Of a stretch of 64,000 bases of DNA, positions 44,145 through 52,658 are shown piece after piece. How positions within the stretch are numbered: position 1 is the first letter of the stretch; each line of letters opens with the position of its first letter. The DNA is from Myxococcales bacterium (GTDB lineage: Bacteria > Myxococcota > Myxococcia > Myxococcales > JAJYLH01): contig JAJYLH010000006.1 of assembly GCA_021787845.1 (NCBI GenBank), forward strand, positions 62,001 to 126,000. The letters are read 5' to 3'. The notes beneath the pieces are model-generated. The model did not search any database and was not told where the DNA came from. It was given only the letters and a program-made list of their open reading frames with translations. The position numbers and the translations under genes are program-made.

Positions 44145-45482
44145 CTAGGGCCAGGGCCAGACGTTGACCTGGCGCGTCCGGTCGGTCACCGCCGTGTAGG
44201 GCTCGTCGTCCGAGTCGACGAGGCCCCAGTTGTCGTTCTCGCCGTCAAAACGCCCCGCGGCCGGCTCGTCCGCCCACTCGAACCAGTGGTAGCCGACCAT
44301 CCACGGTGAACCGAGACAAGCGCGCGCGAACTTCTCGAATCGGTCGGCCCGGTCCGATTGGGTCGCGAGCGTCGGGTAGATGGGCGGATAGGTGTTCGGA
44401 AGCCCCGAGTCCTTCGCGCGCCAGCCGAACTCCGAGATCAGAATCGGCTTCTTCGTCGCCTCGTACAGCCCCTCGAGGCAGGGGCCGGCCGAGAGGTCGA
44501 CGAATCCGTACTCGCCGGCGGGCATGGCCGACTGCGGGTCGGTCACGAACTCGTAGTCGTTGGCCGAGACGACATCACAGTACTTCCCCGCGGCGGCGGC
44601 CACCTCGAGCGGCACGAAGGCCGCGACGAAACGGACGCCGAGCACCAGGTGGTGCGGGTCGGCGGCGCGAATGGCGCCTGCCGTCACCTGGAAGAACTGG
44701 TCCGCCGCAAGCGAGATGAACGCCGACCGATCGTCGTGGGCGGCAGCGGTAATGCCCGGATTTAGCGCTTTCGCCGAGCCAAGCGCGTCGAACGAAGCGA
44801 AGCGGCTCCCCCAAGCAGCGTTGAAGTCGGCGATGGACCCGTGGTGCCGGTCCTCCATCAGCTCGACGAGCGCCTGCTTTCCGGGAGCGCTGGCGCTGAG
44901 CGCGAAAAAGTCGTCGAACAGATCGTTCGACGTGCGCCAGTCGGGCCCCCAGTGCATCTCGTTGTCGATGAAGTAGCCGACGAGGTTGTGGTCCTGCGCG
45001 TGGCTCGCCGCGCCGGACGCCGCCGCCGCCTTCACGCCCGCCACCCAGGCCGGGTCGAAGTAGTCGGGAACGCTCCCGGTCTGCCAGTTCGCTCCCGAGA
45101 GGCTCAGGTTCACCGTGTAGGGCATCAGCTCGCCGATGGAGTCGCTGCTCCAGGCCCCGGCCGTGTTCCAACCCCACGCCCTTAGCCGTGCCGCGGTGGC
45201 CTTCGCCCAGGCGTCTTCCGTGCCGTATTTCGCGACGACGGCCGCGTGATACGGGTTGGTTCCGTCCCGCGCGGCATCCCCCTCCCACTGGAGGTGGTTG
45301 ACGCCGAACGAGAAGAACGGCTTTCCGCTCGGGTCGACGAGCAGGGGTCGGCCGCAGTCCCAAGCGACGCGAAAGAAGCCGGTGGCGGAAAAAGTCCGGG
45401 CCTTCACACAGGCCGAGGGGGCGGGCTTCGAGCCCGTGCAAGCGGCAACGAAAGCCACGAGCAGCGCCAGGCGCGACCGCAT
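44145..45482 (-). CDS. Secreted glycosidase-like lipoprotein (clan GH-A type)
   Basis: 445 residues from ATG at 45482. Lipobox FVAAC. A (beta/alpha)8-barrel pattern: FFSFGVNHLQWEGD at the start, GYFIDNEMHWG with the likely acid/base Glu, and ILISEFGWRAKDSG with the likely nucleophile Glu, ending VGYHWFEWADEP. This resembles agarase-like and other clan GH-A enzymes. It would act on polysaccharide at the cell surface. Substrate unknown. Confidence 0.8.
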   Translation of the reverse strand: MRSRLALLVAFVAACTGSKPAPSACVKARTFSATGFFRVAWDCGRPLLVDPSGKPFFSFGVNHLQWEGDAARDGTNPYHAAVVAKYGTEDAWAKATAARLRAWGWNTAGAWSSDSIGELMPYTVNLSLSGANWQTGSVPDYFDPAWVAGVKAAAASGAASHAQDHNLVGYFIDNEMHWGPDWRTSNDLFDDFFALSASAPGKQALVELMEDRHHGSIADFNAAWGSRFASFDALGSAKALNPGITAAAHDDRSAFISLAADQFFQVTAGAIRAADPHHLVLGVRFVAAFVPLEVAAAAGKYCDVVSANDYEFVTDPQSAMPAGEYGFVDLSAGPCLEGLYEATKKPILISEFGWRAKDSGLPNTYPPIYPTLATQSDRADRFEKFARACLGSPWMVGYHWFEWADEPAAGRFDGENDNWGLVDSDDEPYTAVTDRTRQVNVWPWP

Positions 45483-45969
45483 CTCGCAAGCCTTACCACC
45501 CGGCGGCCCAAGGGGCCAACTCGGATGATCCAGGCGGTCACGCATCGAAAGAGAACGCGCGGAGTCGCGCGCCAGGCGACGAGGACGACGGCGATGGCGA
45601 GCAACAAGGGCACGGCTCCTCCCGAGCGACCGTGAAGACGGTAGCAGGGGGGGCGGACACGCCTGGTTCTCGCGACGCGAAGGCGCTCGGTTTCGGGGCC
45701 TGACCGCATGTCCGGTCGACTGGACCAGCGGCTCGATGATTCGGTGGTCGCGGGCCGTTGGCCCGCGAGCTGAGGACAAGGGTGCATCTCTGGCGGGCCA
45801 GCGGCTCGCCACCACCGACTTGGGCGCAGGCGCTCTCATCCAGGTGAGGTCAACCGGACGAGAGTCTGGCCTTTTCGTGGCGGGTCCGACCGGGTCGCTG
45901 GCCGGCGCGAAACGTGGGGCGGAAGCGCTCCAGACCAGCGACGCGAGCGGCGATCGATCACCCGGGCAG
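45483..45969. other. Intergenic region without firm gene
   Basis: 487 bases between two minus-strand genes. A minus-strand frame encodes a hydrophobic stretch (SGGAVPLLLAIAVVLVAW) at about 45590, but it overlaps the glycosidase start and has no clear ribosome site, so I do not call it. Short GGGCC-rich inverted repeats occur near 45750-45800. Confidence 0.4.
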
Positions 45970-46662
45970 TCAGCGCGTCGGGCGAGCCCCGAAAATCGCC
46001 GTACCGATTCGCACGTGCGTCGCGCCCTCGGCGATGGCGACCTCGAAGTCGTGCGTCATGCCCATCGAGAGCAGGTCGAAGCCCGGGCGGCCCTCCTGGA
46101 GCCGGTCGCGCAGCTCGCGCAGCCGCCGGAAGAACGGGCGGGACGCCTCCGGGCGCTCGGCCGCGGGCGGCACGCACATCAGGCCGCGCACGCGCACGCC
46201 CTCGACGCCCTCGCACCCCACGACGAACGGCTCCACCTCGTCGAACGGGAGGCCGGACTTCGACGCTTCGTCGCCGACGTTCACCTCGACCAGGACGCCC
46301 GCAATCTCGCCGTGCGCGCGCGCGCGTCGGCCCAGGGCTTGCGCGGTGCTCGCGCGATCGATCGCGTGGACGAGGACCGTTCCGGGCACCACCAGCTTCG
46401 CCTTGTTCGACTGGAGGGCGCCGATGAAGTGCCAGCGCAGGTCGGTCAGGTCCGCCAGCGACTCGCGCTTTTGCGCGAGCTCTTGTGCGTAGTTCTCGCC
46501 GAAGTCGCGTTGGCCGGCCGCGTAGGCTTCGCGAATCGCTTCGGCGGGACGGGTCTTCGAGACGGCGATGAGCGTCACCGCTGCCGCTTGGCGTCCAGCC
46601 GCCGCGGCGGACGCGGCGATCCGTGCACGCACGTCGCCCAGGCGCTGAGCGATGTCGTTCAC
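45970..46662 (-). CDS. yggS: YggS-type pyridoxal phosphate homeostasis protein
   Basis: 230 residues from GTG at 46662, with GGAGG 7 bases upstream. PLP lysine in LIAVSKTRP, followed by FGENYAQE, WHFIGALQSNK, and the C-terminal LSMGMTHDFEVAI and RIGTAIFG. Single-domain alanine-racemase-fold protein that buffers PLP. The GTG overlaps the TGA of a small upstream frame. Family assignment is firm. Confidence 0.94.
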   Translation of the reverse strand: MNDIAQRLGDVRARIAASAAAAGRQAAAVTLIAVSKTRPAEAIREAYAAGQRDFGENYAQELAQKRESLADLTDLRWHFIGALQSNKAKLVVPGTVLVHAIDRASTAQALGRRARAHGEIAGVLVEVNVGDEASKSGLPFDEVEPFVVGCEGVEGVRVRGLMCVPPAAERPEASRPFFRRLRELRDRLQEGRPGFDLLSMGMTHDFEVAIAEGATHVRIGTAIFGARPTR

Positions 46663-46823
46663 CAGGCGCCTCCGCCCGCCGCCGGCACCACTCGCCGCAC
46701 GAGACGCAGACCTGGATCGCTGTCGCTGACCAGCACCGGTGTGGTTACCTTGGCGAGCGCGCGGCGCCGGCTCGTGTGGTCGACCGGGCGCCCGCTGTCA
46801 TCCGAAGGGAGAGGTCGGTTCAT
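46659..46823 (-). CDS. Possible small protein coupled to yggS
   Basis: 54 residues from ATG at 46823. Basic and serine-rich, with SRRRALAKVTTPVLVSDSDP and RLVRRVVPAAGG. Its TGA overlaps the yggS GTG in a GTGA arrangement, which favours a translated frame. There is no good ribosome site at the ATG. I do not recognise a family; it may be spurious. Confidence 0.35.
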   Translation of the reverse strand: MNRPLPSDDSGRPVDHTSRRRALAKVTTPVLVSDSDPGLRLVRRVVPAAGGGAW

Positions 46824-46911
46824 CGTCGCTCGGACGTTCTCCAAAAGGGTCCGGCCAAGAAGTCAGCGCCGCGCGCGATGACGCTCCTCGAAGAGTCTCG
46901 GCTGCGCTGCC

Positions 46912-46969
46912 ATGAAAAAGGGCCCGTAACCCCGCGAAAGTCCTGCACTTCGCCCGGACCCTTTTTCAT
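46912..46969. terminator. Nested hairpin, probable bidirectional terminator
   Basis: Arms ATGAAAAAGGGCCCG (46912-46926) and CGGACCCTTTTTCAT (46955-46969) pair over 15 bases with one mismatch. The 28-base loop itself folds (GCGAA...TTCGC). Each strand ends in a T-run. It lies beyond the maf stop (minus strand) and upstream of yggS, so it would end the maf transcript. Confidence 0.6.
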
Positions 46970-47041
46970 CGCCCATGCTGAGCCATCGGCTCATGACGTC
47001 TCGGGATGAAATTCGTCGAGAGAGGAGCGGTGACGCCCCGG

Positions 47042-47104
47042 CCAGAACCCGCTGTCCTTCGCCCTCGCCAGCGCTCGATGAACGCTCAGGATGAGCGGTT
47101 CTGG
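47042..47104. repeat. REP-like hairpin downstream of maf
   Basis: CCAGAACCCGCT and AGCGGTTCTGG form the outer stem with one bulge, and CGCTCAGGATGAGCGG is the family core. It sits 34 bases beyond the maf stop. Confidence 0.6.
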
Positions 47105-47137
47105 CCCACGCGGTGCACCGCATCTTGGCCGCGACCT

Positions 47138-47734
47138 TCAAGAGCGCACGCGAGGATCGATCCACGGCGGCTTGACGCCCGCCTCCTCCAGCATGGCGAG
47201 CGTCTCGGCGAGCGGCAGGCCGATGACGTTCGAGCTCGACCCCTCGATGCGGGTGACGAAGACGCCGCCCTTGCCTTGCAGCGCGTAGCCGCCCGCTTTG
47301 TCCCTCGGCTCGTTCGTCGCCCAATACCACGCGATTTCCTGCTCCGAAAGAGGCCGCATCCAGACCCGCGTCGACACCAGCCGCTCGAATGTCGGGCCGG
47401 CGATGACCCGAGCGACCACCGCCGTCACCACTTCATGCGCCGCGCCCGAAAGCTTCCCCATCATCCGCCGGAAGTCCCCCTCGTCCCGCGGCTTTCCGAG
47501 AATCTCGCCTTCCTGCACCACCACGGTGTCCGCCGAGAGGACCACCGCGCTGTCGGTCGCACCCGAAGCGTTGACCGCTTTCGCGCGCGCGACCCGCCGT
47601 GCGTACTCTTGAGCCGTCTCGCCCTCCTGCACCGCCTCGTCGGCGCGGGAGCGGACGACGCGGAAGTCGAACCCCATCTCGAGCAGGAACTGCTTGCGGC
47701 GGGGCGAAGCGGAGGCAAGAAAAAGCGGCGGCAT
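47138..47734 (-). CDS. Maf-like nucleotide pyrophosphatase
   Basis: 198 residues from ATG at 47734 (GGGAG upstream). LASASPRRKQFLLEMGFDF at the N-terminus, SADTVVV, GEILGKPRDEGDFRRMM, GKGGVFVTRIEGSSSNVIGLPL define the Maf/Ham1-like family. These enzymes hydrolyse non-canonical or canonical nucleoside triphosphates. It diverges from the GGDEF gene. Confidence 0.93.
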   Translation of the reverse strand: MPPLFLASASPRRKQFLLEMGFDFRVVRSRADEAVQEGETAQEYARRVARAKAVNASGATDSAVVLSADTVVVQEGEILGKPRDEGDFRRMMGKLSGAAHEVVTAVVARVIAGPTFERLVSTRVWMRPLSEQEIAWYWATNEPRDKAGGYALQGKGGVFVTRIEGSSSNVIGLPLAETLAMLEEAGVKPPWIDPRVRS

Positions 47735-47826
47735 GCGTTCTCCCGGCGGGCGCCTCGAGCCGACCCTGGGGCGAGGACCTCGCAGGTCACGCATGTTACG
47801 CGAAGGTCCGACCCAGAGGAGCGGCG

Positions 47827-48873
47827 ATGGAGGGCGACGCGCTGGAGGGGCTTTCGGCCAGGCTGCGCGAGCTGGAAGCAGTGTTGGCGGCGGGAAAGTC
47901 CCTCGCGTCGTCGCTCGACCTCGGCGCGGTCCTCGACGCCGTCGCGCGCCATTTCGGTGAGCTGCTGCGCCCTCGCTATGTGGCAGTGCTGCTGCGTGGC
48001 GCCGACGGAGCGTGCGCGGTCGCGCTGGCGACCGGCACCGGTGCCGAGCGGCTCACGGGGTTGCGGCTCGAGCCGGGCGAGGGCATCGCCGGCGTCGCGG
48101 CGCAGGCGCAGAGGCTGCTGCTCGTTCCGGACGTCCTCGCGCACGCGCCCGCGGCGCCTCGCCTCGCACAAGCTCTGGGGCAGCCCATCCGGTCGGTGCT
48201 GGCGGTGCCGCTCGTCGCGCGGGGCCGGACGCTGGGCGTGGTGGAGATCCTGAACGGTCCCGGCGACCAGCCGTTCGGAGAGGAGCAGCGGCGGCTCGCC
48301 CAGGACGTCGCGGACTTCGCGGCGAGCGCGGTCGATCACGCCCGCCACTACCGCCGGGTCCAAGAGCTGACGATCATCGACGAGCGCACGGGCCTGTTCA
48401 ACGCGCGCTTCCTGCGCCACCTGCTCGCCGCGGAAATCGAGCGCTCCCGCCGGTTCCAGCGCGCCTGCTCGGTCATGTTCTTCGACCTCGACCGGTTCAA
48501 GAGCGTCAACGACACGCACGGCCACGCCGCGGGAAACGCGCTGCTCGAGGAGCTGGCGCAGGTGATGGTGGCGACGCTTCGGAGCGTCGACGTTCCAGTG
48601 CGCTACGGCGGGGACGAGTTCGTGGTGGTGCTGCCGGAGACGGAGCGGGCAGCGGCGCTCGAGGTGGCGGCGCGTCTCAAGGAGGCCATCGGCGGCCACG
48701 AGTTCCTCGGCGACGCGGGCCTTCGCGTGCGGGTGACCGGCTCGTTCGGCGTCGCCACCTTCCCGCAGGACGGCGCCCGTCCCGAGGAGCTGATCCGGGC
48801 GGCCGACCGCGCGATGTACGACCTCAAGAGTCGCGAGGGTAACGCCACCGGTGCCGTTACCCCGCAGCCCTAG
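47827..48873 (+). CDS. GAF-GGDEF diguanylate cyclase
   Basis: 348 residues. An N-terminal helix, a GAF domain (about 28-170) with ILNGPGDQPFGEEQRRLAQDVA, and a GGDEF domain (about 180-340). Active-site motif RYGGDEFVVVLP is intact, and MFFDLDRFKSVNDTHGH is present, so it should make cyclic-di-GMP. No RxxD inhibitory site is evident five residues before GGDEF. Ligand of the GAF is unknown. GAGGAG precedes the ATG. Convergent with the kinase-like gene at 48911. Confidence 0.93.
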   Translation: MEGDALEGLSARLRELEAVLAAGKSLASSLDLGAVLDAVARHFGELLRPRYVAVLLRGADGACAVALATGTGAERLTGLRLEPGEGIAGVAAQAQRLLLVPDVLAHAPAAPRLAQALGQPIRSVLAVPLVARGRTLGVVEILNGPGDQPFGEEQRRLAQDVADFAASAVDHARHYRRVQELTIIDERTGLFNARFLRHLLAAEIERSRRFQRACSVMFFDLDRFKSVNDTHGHAAGNALLEELAQVMVATLRSVDVPVRYGGDEFVVVLPETERAAALEVAARLKEAIGGHEFLGDAGLRVRVTGSFGVATFPQDGARPEELIRAADRAMYDLKSREGNATGAVTPQP

Positions 48874-48910
48874 AGGGAAGCGTCAGGCCCGTTGGGTCCG
48901 GGCGAAGGGC

Positions 48911-49813
48911 TTAGCCCGCCGCCGGGCGCGGGCTGGACGAGCCACGGGGCAGCTCGACCGTGAACCTGGAGCCGAGCCCCGGCTCGCTCTCCACCCGCAC
49001 CGTCCCGCCGTGGGCCGCGACGATGCGGCGGACGATGAAGAGCCCCAGCCCCAGCCCCTCGCCGCTGGAGCCGGTCCGGGCGAAGGGCTCGAAGAGCCGC
49101 GCGCGCTCGTCGGGGGCGATGCCCGCGCCGTGGTCCTCGACGGTGAGGCGCGCGACGAGGCCGCCCTGCATCCGCACCCGCACCCGCACCCGCCGGCCGT
49201 GGCCGAACTTGACCGCGTTGGAGACGAGGTGCGAGACGACCTCTTCCAGGCGGGCCCGGTCCCACTCGCCGGTCACCTGACCAGGAGCGTCGACGTCCAG
49301 CGGGAGCGCTGCCCCATGCTTCCGGCCGACCCGCAAGGACACCTCACGGGCGAGGCGGGCGAGGTCGACCCGCTCCAGCGCGAGCTGTTCGATGCCGGCG
49401 GACAGCGTCGTCGCCTCTTCGAGCTCCCAACACACCTCGTCGAGCCGAGCGAGGGCCGCGTCCTGGCCGGCGACCGCCCGGGCGAGGCTCGGGTCGCTCG
49501 GGACGCGCGGGCGCAACGCCGACAGCTCCTCTTCCAGCGTTTCGAGGGGCCGCTTCAGGGCGCGGGCGGTGCTCGCGATGAGCCTGCGATGCGCGGCGAG
49601 CACCCGCTCCGCGTCGTCCAGGTCGCGCACGAAACGCAGTGCGAGCACGAACGCGAGCACCGCGGCGGCGACGAGGGTCGAGCGCACGGCGACGCCGGTG
49701 ACGAACGCGGCGAGCAGGGTCGCGAGAACGCCGACCGCGAAGGCGGCGGTCATCCGATTGGCGAACCGGCGAGGCGCGCGCGTCAAGCGTCCCCCTTGGG
49801 AAGACGGTCTCAA
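48911..49813 (-). CDS. Histidine kinase-like protein without H-box histidine
   Basis: 300 residues from a TTG at 49813; ATG at 49753 is the alternative. Two membrane helices near residues 22-62, then a HisKA-like helix and a full HATPase_c domain: N-box HLVSNAVKFG, G1 DHGAGI, F-box FEPF and G2 GLGLGLFIV. In the H-box, the usual SHELRTPL position reads ARALKRPL, so the phosphoacceptor histidine is replaced by arginine. It probably does not autophosphorylate there and may act as a regulator or bind a partner. No response regulator is adjacent. Confidence 0.82.
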   Translation of the reverse strand: MRPSSQGGRLTRAPRRFANRMTAAFAVGVLATLLAAFVTGVAVRSTLVAAAVLAFVLALRFVRDLDDAERVLAAHRRLIASTARALKRPLETLEEELSALRPRVPSDPSLARAVAGQDAALARLDEVCWELEEATTLSAGIEQLALERVDLARLAREVSLRVGRKHGAALPLDVDAPGQVTGEWDRARLEEVVSHLVSNAVKFGHGRRVRVRVRMQGGLVARLTVEDHGAGIAPDERARLFEPFARTGSSGEGLGLGLFIVRRIVAAHGGTVRVESEPGLGSRFTVELPRGSSSPRPAAG

Positions 49814-49969
49814 TTCACGATGGTCACCGGCCGACGCCGCGGCCTGCCTGATCCCTTTGGCCCCGGCCGATCGGCGCGGCGGCCGCCTCGTCCTCAGGCG
49901 CGAAGAGAGCGTCGAGAGGCAGCGGCACCAGCCAAGGCCCGATCCGATCGACCGCTTTAGGCGAGCGCC

Positions 49970-51529
49970 CTAGCGGAAGACGCCCCGCCGCTCCCGCAAG
50001 AGCTTGTCGAGGCGCGCCTGGATGTCGCTGCGGACGTCCTCGGTCAGCTTCTCGACTTGGAGCTCGTCGGCCGCCTGCTCCCGGGTCAGGCGGATTTGCG
50101 GACCGAGCTCGATGTGCCACTTGGTCGGCAGCGGAACGAGGCCCAAGGGGCCCAGGAGCGGAAACGTGGGGGTCACCGGCAGGAACGGCAGCCCGAAGGG
50201 CGCCACCGGCTTGACGAGCCGCCAGAGAAGTGGGTGCGCCTCCTCCGCGCCGACGATGGCGACCGGGACGATGGGCGCACCGGTGCGGACGGCGAGCTTG
50301 ACGAACCCGCCGCGGCCGAACCGCTGGAGGCGATAGCGCCGCCCGAAGGTCTTGCCCAGGCCCTGGACGCCCTCGGGGAACACCGCCACCGCTTCGCCCG
50401 CGTGAAGGAGCGCTTCCGCGTTCTCCTGGCAGGCGCGGACGGCGCCGAAGCGGTTGAGCCACACCCCGACGAAGGGGAAGTGGAAGATGAAGTTCTCGAC
50501 CAGCGGCCGGACCGTGCGCTGGCGGGGATGGTCGTAGGCGACGGCGCACTTGAGCATCACCGTGTCCCACGGCAGCGCTCCCGAACGGTTCGAGACCAGG
50601 ATCACCGGGCCCTCTTCGGGCAGATGCTCCAAGCCCTTCGCCTCCACCCGGAAGTAGCGCTGGTAGAGGGGCCGGAGCGCATCGAGGGCCTTCTGCTCGA
50701 AGCGGGCGTCGCGCCCGAAGGCGTCGACCTCGCGGGCGACGGGCGCGCGGGAGGCGGCGGCGACCAGACCCAGGCGGCTGAAGAGCCCTTCGGCCATCCG
50801 GCGCCCCTCGGCGCTGGAGAGCTGACCGGAAATCGCGGCCACCACCTTGCGCATCTCCTCGGTCGCGGCGGCGGCGGGCTTCTCCGCGAGCTTCTCCACC
50901 GTCTGGAAGGCTCCGGCGAGGGTCCGGTCGAGCTCCGGGCGGTCGAAGCGCAGGAGCCTCAGCCGGGGTCGGGAGCGCTTCTCCTCGGCGGGAGGCGGCG
51001 CGTCCTCCGGGGTGATCCCGTCGGCGGGCGTCGGCACCGTCGAAGTCTCGAGGCGGGCAGCCACCCGATGCGGGGACACGGGCGCGGGCGGCTCGGGCGC
51101 CGCGACCTCCTCGGTGGGCTCAGCCCCGGCGGCCTCCTCGGTGAGTCCGGCGGCGAGCTCGCGCTCCTCGGCGAACACGGGGCTTTCCACGTGCTCCGGC
51201 TCCGCTTCCGCCAGGCGCGGCTCGTCGGCGATCGGCTCGTCGGCGATCGGCTCGTCGGCCATCGGCTCGTCGGCCATCGGCTCGTCGGCCATCGGCTCGT
51301 CGGCGATCGGCTCGTCGGCGACCGCCGCTTCCGCGGGCGGCAGCGAGTCCATCTCGATGGGGGGAGCCGAAGCGGTCACGCCAGGCTCTTGCGGCCCCGG
51401 CGGGGTGCGGCGCTTGTGCTTGCCTTTCTTGCCCGAGGCCGCCGGCTGGTCCGGGGCCTGGCCACTTTCCGGCTCCCGCGGAGCGGCGCCTCGTTCGAAG
51501 GGGTCGTTGCCGAGCTTTCGCCGAGCCAT
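49970..51529 (-). CDS. PlsC-like acyltransferase with disordered N-terminal region
   Basis: 519 residues from ATG at 51529 (AGGAGGAGAAG upstream). Residues 1-190 are low complexity, lysine-rich then acidic with repeats of DEPIA/DEPMA. The C-terminal 280 residues are a PlsC-type acyltransferase: VILVSNRSGALPWDTVM, AVRACQENAEALLHAGEAVAVFPEGVQG and GAPIVPVAIVGAEEA. The standard HxxxxD motif has arginine instead of histidine (NRSGALPWD), a variant I have seen in family members annotated as acyltransferases. It follows the epimerase gene on the same strand; lipid substrate unknown. Confidence 0.85.
   Translation of the reverse strand: MARRKLGNDPFERGAAPREPESGQAPDQPAASGKKGKHKRRTPPGPQEPGVTASAPPIEMDSLPPAEAAVADEPIADEPMADEPMADEPMADEPIADEPIADEPRLAEAEPEHVESPVFAEERELAAGLTEEAAGAEPTEEVAAPEPPAPVSPHRVAARLETSTVPTPADGITPEDAPPPAEEKRSRPRLRLLRFDRPELDRTLAGAFQTVEKLAEKPAAAATEEMRKVVAAISGQLSSAEGRRMAEGLFSRLGLVAAASRAPVAREVDAFGRDARFEQKALDALRPLYQRYFRVEAKGLEHLPEEGPVILVSNRSGALPWDTVMLKCAVAYDHPRQRTVRPLVENFIFHFPFVGVWLNRFGAVRACQENAEALLHAGEAVAVFPEGVQGLGKTFGRRYRLQRFGRGGFVKLAVRTGAPIVPVAIVGAEEAHPLLWRLVKPVAPFGLPFLPVTPTFPLLGPLGLVPLPTKWHIELGPQIRLTREQAADELQVEKLTEDVRSDIQARLDKLLRERRGVFR
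51224..51320. repeat. 12-bp tandem repeat encoding DEP-x-A units
   Basis: About seven 12-base units (plus-strand TCGGCGATCGGC and TCGGCCATCGGC) in the acyltransferase gene, encoding DEPIA or DEPMA on the minus strand. Confidence 0.85.
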
Positions 51530-51540
51530 CTTCTCCTCCT

Positions 51541-52509
51541 TCAGGCGGCGGCCCGGCCCAGGCGGGTCGAGCCGGCGAATGAGAGAATCGCGTCGCGGAT
51601 GCCGTACTTGGGCGAAAGGCCCAGCTCGTCGTGCATCCGCTTCAGGTCCCCCACGCACAGGTACTTGAGGAAGTCGACCAGCCCCGGCGGGAACGCGCCC
51701 CACTGGACGGCCCACAAGGTCTGCGAGAACGAGCGGACCCAAGGGCCGGGCAGCGGCAGCGCCCGGGCGCCGGCGAGGCGGATCGCCTGCGAGAGCGCGA
51801 GCACCTCGGGAGCGCCGATGTTCACCGGGCCGCGGACGTCGCGGTGGAGGGCGAGCCGGGTCGCCTCGACCGCGTCCTCCTCATGGAGCAGTTGCACGAG
51901 GGGGTCGTAGCCGAGCAGGGTCGGGCAGAGCGCGCGCTGGAAGTAGAGGGTGGCGATGGTGTCGGCACTGGGGCCGAGGAGCGGCGCGAACCGGAGGACC
52001 GTCACCACCTTCTCCGGGTGCGCTTGCGCGAAGCGGGAGGCCTGCCGCTCGACTTCGACCTTGTCGGCGAGGAAGGCGCTCTGGCCCTGGCCGTCGAGCG
52101 GCGCCGACTCGGGGAGGAAGTTCGGGTGGTTGGCGGTCGCACCGTAGGTGAGCGTGGTCGAGCGCAGGACCACCTTGCCGACCCCGGTCGCCTCGGCCGC
52201 CGAGAGCACGTGGCGGGTGCCGATGGCCTCCAGCTCGTGGGCCCAGCCGCCCTTGTGGACCGGGCGCGCGAGAAAGGCGGTGTGGACGAGCGTGTCCAGG
52301 GCGTATTTTTCGATGAGCTCGGCGAGAAGCTCGCCGGAACGCGGATGGACGAGGTCGAGCCGGTGCCAGACCGCCTTCTCCAGGTCGCGCCCCGGCGCCT
52401 TGAAGTCGAGCGCCACCACCCGCTCGACCGTCTCGTCGGCCTCGAGCGCGAGCAGCAGCGCCCGGCCGAAGAAGGTCTCGCTCCCCGTCACCAGGACCCT
52501 GCGCCCCAT
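51541..52509 (-). CDS. NAD-dependent epimerase/dehydratase family protein
   Basis: 322 residues from ATG at 52509 (GGAGG upstream). Rossmann start RVLVTGSETFFGRALLLALE, LVHTAFLARP, RSTTLTYGATANHPNFLPE and LLHEEDAVEATRLALH are typical of extended SDR enzymes. The catalytic tyrosine is at TLTYG, but the following YxxxK lysine is not evident. Eleven bases upstream of the acyltransferase gene, suggesting a two-gene operon for lipid or envelope metabolism. Substrate unknown. Confidence 0.85.
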   Translation of the reverse strand: MGRRVLVTGSETFFGRALLLALEADETVERVVALDFKAPGRDLEKAVWHRLDLVHPRSGELLAELIEKYALDTLVHTAFLARPVHKGGWAHELEAIGTRHVLSAAEATGVGKVVLRSTTLTYGATANHPNFLPESAPLDGQGQSAFLADKVEVERQASRFAQAHPEKVVTVLRFAPLLGPSADTIATLYFQRALCPTLLGYDPLVQLLHEEDAVEATRLALHRDVRGPVNIGAPEVLALSQAIRLAGARALPLPGPWVRSFSQTLWAVQWGAFPPGLVDFLKYLCVGDLKRMHDELGLSPKYGIRDAILSFAGSTRLGRAAA

Positions 52510-52658
52510 CGAAAAGCCTCCGTTCGGCCTCATCGCATGTTCGATGCGCCGCGTCAATCGCTTTTTGACGCAGCGCGTTGAGCGGCGGACAGTGCGGGGA
52601 AAGAGGCATTGATGCCCAGGCTTCGCGGCGGGCGGCGGGGGCTATGCTGGCGAGGCCG

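Noticed and set aside
45404-45787. 127-codon minus-strand frame with a hydrophobic segment
   Set aside because: Overlaps the start of the glycosidase lipoprotein and has arginine-rich flanks typical of shadow frames.
46659-49813. Considered a signalling or defence island (GGDEF plus kinase-like gene)
   Set aside because: Neighbours are housekeeping genes (yggS, maf) and no defence effector, nuclease or mobile-element gene is present.
49970-50570. Possible frameshift in the acyltransferase because of the odd NRSGALPWD motif
   Set aside because: The frame is continuous with good family motifs on both sides, so it is a substitution rather than a frameshift.
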